Below, piece by piece: positions 46,695 to 64,000 of a stretch of 64,000 bases of DNA; within the stretch, counting starts at the first letter, position 1; the number at the start of each line of letters is the position of its first letter. Source of the DNA: Mugil cephalus (Eukaryota > Chordata > Actinopteri > Mugiliformes > Mugilidae); contig NC_061789.1 in assembly GCF_022458985.1 (NCBI RefSeq), positions 18,146,357 to 18,210,356 on the forward strand, in the 5' to 3' direction. A program made the translations under genes and the position numbers. The notes beneath the pieces were generated by a model that did no database searches, was not told the origin of the DNA, and saw nothing but the letters and a program-made list of their open reading frames with translations.

Positions 46695-49600
46695 GTAAGA
46701 CAGCAAACCGACAGCAAAATTTCGCTGTATTAGTTAATTTTTGTGCAGTTATACGAATTGACACGCGTGGCAGTTGCTGGGGAAAGCACGTACGGACCGG
46801 CGGTGGCCGGTGGCCCAAGCTACGGTGAGAATTGCCCGTGAGCTCAGCTAGCCCTGACTTTGTGACAGACTGTCGAGTTGAGTGGGTTTGCCTGTGCAGC
46901 AGTCTGGGGTTTGTTAGAACAGCGGCGCATTTTATCTTGACGACAAGGGAGATGCGTTGATAACAAAGCATGACCACGGCTTTTCATCTAGCTTCATGTG
47001 GGTCCGATAACTGTCACACTTTGCCTTCAAAATGCAGCGACGGTGTTGTGTGTGAGTGGAACGTCAATGCTAAATATCTGACGTTAATGCTAGCTTTAAG
47101 CTAACTAGCCCCAATCTGAGCCGTTTTAAGGAAAAAAAAGTGAAAGTACTCTGGCAGTTGTTACCGAATGCATGCCAGCAAACACTAGCCTTCAGGTGTT
47201 ATAGCTTGTGCAATGTAGTGGGGTTGTTCTTCAGATATAGTAATCTTAAAAGCACTAAAACATTTAATGGCTGCACCTTGAGCTAATGTAGCCAAGTTAG
47301 CTTGTCATGTGTGTGCAGGTTAGTACCTATGGACTATTGCTAGCTAGCTAAGTAGCCTAAGTTGGCCAGGCCTGCACAACATTACTGATGTCCGCTGTAC
47401 AATGTTGCCTTTTTATTTTAACCCTTTCTTTGCTTGGAACACCATTCAGCATCAAACCTTACAGCTTGAAATATATTGCATTCACCGAGATGGAACATTT
47501 CCTAAGATTGTCTACATTCACTTTGTAATCTCGTCTGTCAGAAATGGTAAGCTTGTTAGAGCCTCCCCCATATTTGTATTTTAGTCACGCTTTACTCCAA
47601 ATCAGTTTAAACTAATTAATAAGGAATGATCCCGTGTTATGTTTACTTATTTGGATAGGAGGCAGGGGATTGCAGTTTCTATTTTGTGCTGTAAAAAAAA
47701 AACTTGTAGGAGAGACAGGAGCTGACATATTACTCGCCCACTTTTCTGTAATGTGTCATATGACATATACTATATCACAAACCACAGATAATGCTCCAAG
47801 ACCCGATTACGAGCTTGAGGGCCAAATACCTACAGAGGCATGGAGAACCCCTGCAGTGCACCACACAGTGAGCTGGTTAAGGTCTTATGAGTTTGGACAG
47901 AGTGAGGAATGTGAACCCTCACACGGTCCTCCACAAGCTGCGAAGGGGAAAGCTCATTAAAGTCTGGGCTTGAGAGGGTGCATGGATTTGAGTAGCACTC
48001 CCGTGGAATGAGAGGTAAACGTGACGCATTTTGACTTCAGAGGTCTCATCTGCTTTACTGTCACAGTTCATCCAAGCACTTGTGAACATGTGCACCTTTA
48101 ACGGCTGCTGGTTTGAGCGTTGTTTAGGACCTTCGCAGTTACACTCCCATCCTGTGTCATATAAATCTGAAGCCACAGTAGCACCTATCCGTTATATGAC
48201 TGGGTTTGTGGCTTACCCTATATGAAATTAGTTTTGGTTTCTCATGTGTCTGCAGGATGATTGACGAAGGCTATAAATTCGCCACTGCTGCAGAAACTTT
48301 GATTTCTTGGCAGGCTTGTCAGAGCATTAGTAATGCTTTGGATTACTGAAATGTGCTGTCAGAGAGACGTTCATTGATGCACTCTCTTCTTTTTTTTTCA
48401 TCAGGGTGCAAAGTTCATCTTTGAAAGCTGTCCAAACTATAAAGTATTCGTCAATGATCTTCATTTCAATATGTTTGACCTCCAGATCTAACAAAATGAT
48501 TGTGTAGACGAATTATCAGTGATTTTGAGAAGTGTGCGCTCCACTTCATTCCCACATCAAAGGTCTGCATTATTTCACAGTGAGTGAAACCCCAAAATGA
48601 CTCATCGCGATAATGATAAGCGGGTGGATGGATTTTACTCTGTACGGGTTGCATAACCACACACTGTTTATTTGCACATGTGAGTTTTTTGATCGTTTTC
48701 AGTCCGAGTTTAGCACTTTTGATTAGTTTTATTTTAGGAAAATAATATTAACCACATCCCGGAAGTCAGACGTTCTATGTTCGTTCAAGCCCATAAACAT
48801 GTATTTTAAATGTATATTTTAAAATGGGCGAACCAGCTGATTGGATGTCAGTTTCAGGCGTTTTTCTTGTCCAGTTTATATTGCTCTGTCATCTAGACAG
48901 GATAATCTACGAGGCTTTGTGTCTAGGACAACCATGTGAGTTGAGTTGCTCTGTCAGTGCCCTCCCCTTGTGGTCTTAATGCTCTCAGAGCTGCTGTCCA
49001 ATTCTCAGAAAGGATCAGAGTCAGCATGCACAGGAAGACAGGTGTGTCTTACATGTTTGAATAATGCACAGAAATGAAACTGTCATAAGTGCTTGCAAAC
49101 TGAGGTAGAACCAAATTAAGTGACATGAAGACTCTTAGATGTACCAAGACAAATTATCACATTTACTGAGACTCAGTTACACCAGGATTTATACTGTGTG
49201 TTTAGGTACATGTTGAAAAAGTAGATAAAGAACAAATTGTGAAAAAGTAAGAGAATTTAAGCTGTTGACATATGTTATTTGAAATATTTTTATTATTATT
49301 ATTACAGATTATTTTGAGTAGGTGCAGCTTCTCTTTGGTCTAAATTAGAGGTAAGAGAGACTGAACCTGCAATAATACAGAATAAGCAAGTGTTTTGCTT
49401 GCTCTCTATTAAATGTTCTTGTGCCTGAACCTCAGAACTAATTATCATCAGTAACTGTGATTGTAATTGTTAGAATAATCACTTATTGTGTTTACCTTAA
49501 TTATAAAGCTAAATTCCCTCATTTGCAAACTTTTAGCCCTTATACTTACATTCTCACTCTGTGTTAATTGTGGCTATAAATTAAAAACTAAAACAAAGCG

Positions 49601-50797
49601 GACTTCATGGAATGAGGTGGCGGTGTCTCAGTATGCAAGTCTCTCTCTGCCTTTTTGTGTTTTCCTTTGTAGACAGTTGAGCGTCAGTTGTTTAAAGAAT
49701 AATAAGCTGTTTGTGGAGACGCAGAGGAGAGGATGTTTGTCGTCTCCAAGAAAGGAAATGTTTTTTTGTTTTTTTTTTTTTGCTTATTGCTCAGAGAGGT
49801 TATGTAGTGAGAGACCTGCCCTGGTGCACGCTCAGAATGGCTAGTAAGGTGTAAGGTTGTTTTAGGTCATCCAACTGTCAGCCAGGGGAACCACCCACGT
49901 ACATGTTTACAAAGGCCAGGAATATACAAATGCTGCAAAAGTCCTAAAGTGATACGTAGCTGTTTGTTAGTTTTTCTCGAAGAAGTAAGAATATTACTGT
50001 ACAGTAGTTTACCGAAAGTGCACTGGTAAGGCTTTGCTGAAAGGTTGAAATAGAGTTTCCTGTGGTTGTATTTGCAATACAAGCTACTAAGCTGTGGTTA
50101 CACTACGCTCTAACAGTCAATGGGAGGTTTGTGCATGTGTGAAGTTTAAAACAAAAGGCAAACTTATGTTTAAACTGTACTTTTCCATCAATTTGTGTTG
50201 AATTGTCTTGTTTCCAGAAAGACTAACGACATTACAGGTTTTCACTTTTGCACTTGTTTATTTCTTGTTTCAAGATGCAGATAATTGATATCGTAGATAT
50301 TATAGATTGCGTCTTTGTTTGTGCAAAGATCATTGCAACTCATATTGTTCTACCAACAGGTTTTGCTGTTTTCAGTCTAATGTAACTGTAAAATATGTAA
50401 GAAGATATTTTACTTCATTTCAGTACTTTGTCTTGTTGTTGCTTAGTTGTGGTGAATGTGTATTAAATAAACATGATGCACAGTGATGTGTCATTCTAGA
50501 AAGCAAACACTCTCTGATATATTTTATATAGAGGTGTTTCACTTGTGGTCTAAAAATATTTAGCGTGCTCAGTTGGTGAAATTGAATTCTCTCTCATCAC
50601 TTTGTGAAAGCTGTGGTTTCGACTCCTACACACGACACTGAAACAGTTGTGGGTGAATGTGGCACTTACTGACTTACTTGACAATATGGCTGTTGTTTCA
50701 GGTCACAGACCCTCTAGTGACTCAAAGCAGCCGAAGAGCTCCTTTTTTCTTATCTCATCTATATTCCTCCCCGTCTCTTTTCTGTTTTGTCTTACAG
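46695..50797 (+). other. znf652: znf652 leader intron
   Basis: About 4.1 kb between the first non-coding exon and the acceptor TCTTACAG|G at 50796-50797. Only low-interest AT-rich DNA is seen; no exon, RNA gene or identifiable element. A second donor-like CTACG|GTGAGA near 46821 might mark an alternative first exon. Confidence 0.65.
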
Positions 50798-51263
50798 GTA
50801 ACGCACAGTAAATGGCTGTACCAGACACAGAGGTCCTCACAGAATTTCATTGTATGCTGTTGAGCTGCTCTGCAGTTTGACGTCCCCAGCACTCTACAGG
50901 GCAGCCGCCCTCAGAGAAACTGAATCTGAGAACTGTCACCAACTCCAGTAATTACTGAAGTGGAACTTAGCTTTACATGCAATCCGAGCCTTTCATTTTG
51001 CATTCTGAATTTTAAGCATATGGAACAAAATTTGGAACCGATTGTATGTCGTTCCAACTGCGTTTCTTACCTTGGAAAGCATGGATGCTCTCTTTGAATC
51101 AGGTTGACAGTCTCTCACCTCATCCCCTCCTTCCTGTCACTTCAACCAAAGGAAGGTGGGGGATTGGTGTGGCGTCCCCTGCCCCTCCTTGTAGGGTAGG
51201 CTAGTCTACATAACCCTTATTCTCTTGCTTTGCCGTGTGCACCTACCAACTCCATCCTTCCCC
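50798..51263 (+). other. znf652: znf652 5' leader in exon 2, with three upstream ORFs
   Basis: The exon opens at 50798 and the main ATG is at 51264. Upstream ORFs run 50812-50880 (22 codons), 51020-51097 (25 codons) and 51046-51204 (52 codons). All end before the main start, which suggests leaky scanning or reinitiation if this leader is used. Confidence 0.7.
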
Positions 51264-59364
<8,101 letters not shown>

Positions 59365-61449
59365 ACTGTGCTTGAGGTCTGCAGGCCAGCACCAGACCGC
59401 GCCTTGTTCCCTCTCTTCTCCTACTCCTGCCTCAGTTGTTAAGTTGCAAGGCATGTCTACGGAAGAGGTTAGCAGAGATAGTAACGTGTGTCTACACAGG
59501 AGGTTTTGGAAGTGCTCAGAGCCAGACACACAAGCACTGCATAAAATGCAGAGAATCAACTTGAAGCATAAAACATACAGAGCCCCAAGCCTGTGTTGAC
59601 GGTTTGATTTCTAAAAATGAATGTGTTCTGCTGAAGCTTGAGATGGGGGACTGAAATACGAAGCTGAAGCGCTTTCTGTGTAGACATGCCACAATACAAG
59701 GATGCTCCTGTCAAACGAGTAAATGATTCAAGCTAAAGATTCATGCACCCTCAGTGCACACATCATTTAATTAAGATCCCTACTTAGACAAACCCCACGT
59801 CCACTGACAAAGATTTTTACAGCCTCTAGAAATTCCCTCCTGAACATTTTCTGCTGCAGAAAATGGCTTTAGTGTGAGTTCTCTATCTGTACATTGATGG
59901 GTGTAAACTATCTCTTTTTCCTCAAACGCTACTGATGGAAGCTGACGTGCATTACCTGGGCTTCATGGATCCTCAAAGATCAGTGTCCTCAAACTGTCCT
60001 CTCTGTGACTAAAGTTTGAACATTGGCCAGGGCTTAAGCTTTCTGTGCAGGTCCTCCCCATAGCAATACTCCACCTGTCCTCCTATTTGTACTGCAGAGC
60101 CCTGGGCTCCACCGAAATGTTTATTGAATGTTGTAACTGGTTCTTTCTGAGCCTTTCTGTGTCCAAGACTGAGGCTTTCTGTCAGAGAGGCAACAGCAGT
60201 AGTGCAAGATGCAGTGCCATAGGTTACAGTAAGAAGGAGGGGAGGAATTTTTGTAAAAGACATTGGAAAAAGATTTTGTATAATGGTGCTTTCCATTCCA
60301 GTACATAGAATATTTCTTAATTTTACTTTTCCATTTGACTTATAAAAGTATGAAACAACAACAATGTATTGTATCATAAAGAACACGTCTGCCAGGCTGA
60401 CTTTTCTACAGTGGGTTTGAGTTTTGACACTTTGTGATCAAGACAACTCTTGTTATGCAGGACATGCCCTGGAACCCTCACACTTATTCAAGCACATACA
60501 AAGATAAAAAGACCGTCTGGTCACTGATTTACTTGCTGTGATCAGAGCCACCTCAGCTTTCAGTAGTGTTGGTCAACAGATGCTTTTAGATAATGGATGA
60601 CTGTCAAATACTGCCACTGTGAGGGGCCAAACACATGGCCCCATCAGGATTTACCCCACCTCCCTTCGCTGCTGTCGAAACAATACGGGTTACCATGTTA
60701 AAGGTCATTTAACACTCACAGTATACACACCTGGGACCTTTTTTCCTCAAAGTTCTTAACAGGAAATTATGCATATTCCTCTCAGCCTATATTCCACGGT
60801 TTGGTGTGGGGTGTTCTTGTAATGTAAAGGTTTGTTTTTGACTTTCATCGTACTGGCATACTTGGATCCACACAGGCAAACGCGTGTCTAAACCTGTTGA
60901 ATGTTGCCTACGCAGAATGATGGCTGATGAGTCATCCACATGTGTTTTTTTTTCTGTTTGTTTTTTTTTTTAATGTTCTCAGATCATTTGCTGAGTTTTA
61001 AGCTAATGAATGGTTCTGTCTTGTAGATATACTGTTATTAGCACATGATAGGAAACGTCAGGATGGGCAGTAGTCATCACGTATAGATAGAATGTGTGCG
61101 ATCAAATCAGCGCAAGAAATTACATTAATCGATGTAATGGCTAACGGTGTGAATGTTGTTTGGTTGACAAGAAGAAGTGGCTGGTTAGGATTTTATCATG
61201 AATGTGGATTGCTTGGCTTGTTACCTCTACACCTAGGCGGATGGTGCGTTTGAGGGGAACATGGAGATTTGAGTGTGTGTGTGTGTTTGTCCCCGAGTCT
61301 GTGTGTCTGTTCCCCAGTGCTCTTGTACCAAAAGCTGCTTTTACACAGTGTGCCCCAATGGGGATACCTGACATGGACAATAGCAGTAAGTTTAACATGA
61401 CCACTCTAATGCTATCCAGTCGGAAGTGGTTGAGCTCAGTAGCTTAGAC

Positions 61450-61453
<4 letters not shown>

Positions 61454-61487
<34 letters not shown>

Positions 61488-61510
61488 GGGGGGGGTGGGG
61501 TGGGGGGGGG
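61454..61510. repeat. T33 run joined to a G-rich tract
   Basis: T33 at 61454-61486, then G runs broken only by two T at 61487-61510. On the plus strand the G part meets the G-quadruplex rule. Confidence 0.9.
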
Positions 61511-62105
61511 AGACCTGCAATTATCCTGCCATTTCTGTGGGTCTTAATACTGCTAAAATATTTGCTTTGCATCCCCATGTCTCTTCATGTCCACTGCTGT
61601 GATTCAGAATTTTGCAGTATGAATCCTTGTCTTTTTTTTTTTCATTTGTGTGTATTCTCTGCACTTTACTGCTGCGTGAGTGAGGCGCAGGGAAGGGGAG
61701 GGACTGACAATGCATTGTGGAACAGAGTGCAGTTGTGGCTGCATGGGAAAGGGTGGAGGTGATTATTTTGAGTGGATGTTTTTAGGCAAGGAAAGGAGGA
61801 GAATCTCGGGTGGAGGTGTGTAGTGTGGAAGGGACCATAGCAAACAAAGGACTTTTCTTTATTTTCCTTTTTTTTTTCTTCCATAGAAATCCACTTCTGC
61901 TCCCTTCAAAGTAAAAGCGATGCTCCTCCTGGTCGGCGACTTTACACTAGCCCCCTCCACGTCACGTCTGAAATCTTCAATTTATGTCCGTTCGGAGTGT
62001 TTCCTCTGTTTCATGACGCATTTTGTCTTTCAGTTTGCAGAATGATTCTCCTCCTCCTTTCTTTGTTATATAGAATGCACTTTCTACTAAATTTCTTGGG
62101 TAGTT

Positions 62106-62111
62106 AATAAA
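62106..62111 (+). terminator. znf652: znf652 poly(A) signal
   Basis: AATAAA with a TGTATATT downstream element. Other A/T-rich signals nearby could also be used. Confidence 0.6.
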
Positions 62112-62125
62112 AAATAACATTGTAT

Positions 62126-64000
62126 ATTCTTTAAAGATGTTTTAAAAAAAATCAATATACTTTTCCCCTTTGTATTTTTAACCACTTAATGTAGCATTGC
62201 GTATTTTATTATTGTATCTGGTACAAAATGTGCAGCTTTATAATGTCCCGGTTTGTCTTTTTTTGTATGTTATCTGGAGATTGAGAAGTGAAAAAGTTGG
62301 GCCTTTTTTGATAATGTACATTTAACTGACTGCTAACTTTGAGAAGTAAAAATAAGTAGCCATGATTTATTGCTTTCCGGGGGTGTTTTTGTTTGTCGTC
62401 AAGTTCTTATTGGCACAGGATGAAATGTGGCCGAAAGAGGAGTTGAAGGGACACGTGTAACTTTGCTGAAAAGTGAGATTTCAGACGACCAGCGTTAATA
62501 TTCTACCGGAGTCACTGGGTTCAAGGTCACAAGGTGCGCTGGCTGCACCGTCTTTTGAAAGCTTCTATTCAACAAAGGAAGCTGTCAGTCCTCCTCTTTG
62601 TGACCACTTCCTGTTCTTTTGATGAGACGCTAAGTTTTATCAGGGACGTCCGCCTTTCATCAAAACAGTTTTGCGTTTCATAATCCAAAATAACATGATA
62701 TTTTCCCAGATATCCAAGTCAGTCGACTTTGTTAATCTCCTAACGGACTGTTCCTCTTCTGAAGACACATTAACATATTTACTGTTGCTCGAATACCTCC
62801 TGAAATGCTGTGTGCCCTCCATCGCCATAGGTGGTTTTAAGTGGCGAACCAATGAGTCACGTAGTCCTATAAAGTAGCAGAGCGGCCCGACGGGTAGAGA
62901 AAATGTGCGTGACTCACTGTTGATGAGTGGGTGGTCAGGTACCAAGGCTCACTTCATGAGCAGAGGAGATAATAACACACCGTCTGTACATCTCCATCCC
63001 CGTTTGGGTTTGAAAATAGTCAGCCTCCCCAGCTGTTAGTCATTACGCCCTGTGGTGTAGAGGAGGGAGGAGGCTGCGTCTGTCAGTAGGCAGATAAAGA
63101 CAGGAGGGCTTCTCGCCGTGTTTCTCGCTGCTCTCAAAGTTTCCGCGCGGTTAATTAATCACAGCGCAGGGTTTTTATCGAGACCACTGTCTCGTGGAGA
63201 AACAAGCAGCCAAAACGCACTCCCTCGCTGCGATCCTAATGTTGCACCGTAGTTAATAATCGGAAATCATATTATTTCATATTGAAAATGATGCATTAAT
63301 ATTGATGTACTTCCTTAATTGTGTTCCCTCCGTTCTGAACGCCTCCTTCACAAACGAGATCGGAGGTCACGGACGCCTTTTTTTCCATTGTTCCTAATGT
63401 CACGCTGACACAAATCTAGATCGCCCTGTCGTTTGCGAGAACACTAAGAAGCTTTTAAAACTGCATCCTGTGTAAGATTACTTCAGCTTTTAGAGTAATT
63501 TACTTTTCCTCAACAACTCTTAGCAGTGTGGAGTGGCAGGAACTCAGAACAAAAACAGATTAGCTGAGATTTGCTGCTATAACAGCCTATTTTCCTGTAC
63601 CTGCCCGAGCTGAGCTGACCTCAGACCACCACGTTTTCTAAAACTGGACCAAGTTAGTTTCCAAATGTGACCTTGACCTTAGAGCTGACACGAGCCCAGG
63701 GTGATAATACCTGGCAGTGTGCAGGTTTTGTCTTCGGACTCCGCACAGAGATGAGACAGAAATTAACCAAGACCAAATAAACTACTGACACATTTACGTG
63801 ACTAAATGTGCGGATATATTCAGGAAACAGAGTATTTACTTTCAGCCTTTTTTTTTTTTTCTTCCTTCCTTTCCTCCCACACTGTCCCCCTTCTATGCCT
63901 CGTGAACGAGTCGTGAGCGCGCGCTGTAGGCTGCTATTAAATGGGTTGGACTTGGAGGCGCGCTCACGGCGGCTCCTGTGGTTTTGGAGAGGCGCATAAA
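62126..64000. other. Intergenic DNA downstream of znf652
   Basis: No gene is recognised. Sequence becomes GC-richer in the last 100 bp, with a perfect 11-bp inverted repeat at 63912-63922 and 63958-63968. This could be the edge of a promoter or first exon of the next gene, but no coding evidence exists inside the window. In mammals PHOSPHO1 follows ZNF652; I cannot see it here. Confidence 0.5.

Larger units (their letters stand above)
59365..62125 (+). other. znf652: znf652 3' UTR
   Basis: Extends from the stop codon to just past AATAAA at 62106-62111, about 2.7 kb. A T33 run followed by a G-rich stretch lies at 61454-61510. Open frames here are short and unconserved. Confidence 0.65.

Noticed and set aside
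46113-46977. Long overlapping frames on both strands near the znf652 promoter (up to 254 codons)
   Set aside because: They lie in CpG-rich DNA with few stop codons by composition, overlap one another in several frames, and contain microsatellite-coded R-Q-T-D-R-Q repeats.

Overview
The window is nuclear DNA of a ray-finned fish, most likely a spiny-rayed teleost. The protein-coding genes are vertebrate genes split by GT-AG introns. The repeats are of teleost types: LINE fragments, hAT-like non-autonomous elements, and long CA/TG and TA microsatellites. The species call is an inference, because no sequence search was possible. There are no bacterial, plasmid, CRISPR, rRNA or tRNA features that I can support.

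Layout. 1-6600 is gene-poor upstream DNA with decayed retroelements at about 1040-2640. 6929-30018 (+) is vat1, six coding exons spread over 23 kb, ending in a lysine/glutamate-rich tail that is all in the last exon; its 3' UTR probably runs to a poly(A) signal near 35220. 35687-40010 (-) is a five-exon gene for a 1,114-residue protein that joins an RBM43-like N-terminal half to a Deltex-type RING-like and DTC C-terminal half. It lies tail to tail with vat1. 42143-45795 (+) is phb1 (prohibitin 1), with an NRF-1 palindrome and CCAAT boxes at its promoter. 46200-62120 (+) is znf652, with a CpG-rich first exon, a leader exon with three upstream ORFs, nine zinc fingers and a long 3' UTR. 62130-64000 holds no gene that I can recognise.

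I rebuilt the exon joins of all four genes by hand and every reading frame closes: vat1 469 aa, RBM43/Deltex-like 1,114 aa, phb1 271 aa, znf652 692 aa. The phb1-znf652 pair matches the human neighbourhood on 17q21. In human, vat1 has IFI35, an interferon-induced gene, tail to tail at its 3' side (from memory). Here that slot holds the RBM43/Deltex-like gene, which has IRF/ISRE-like motifs at its likely promoter. This is the most interesting locus in the window. A second clean observation is a pair of related repeats, in phb1 intron 4 and znf652 intron 4. The phb1 copy acts as an empty site, showing exactly where a hAT-like element inserted into the znf652 copy.
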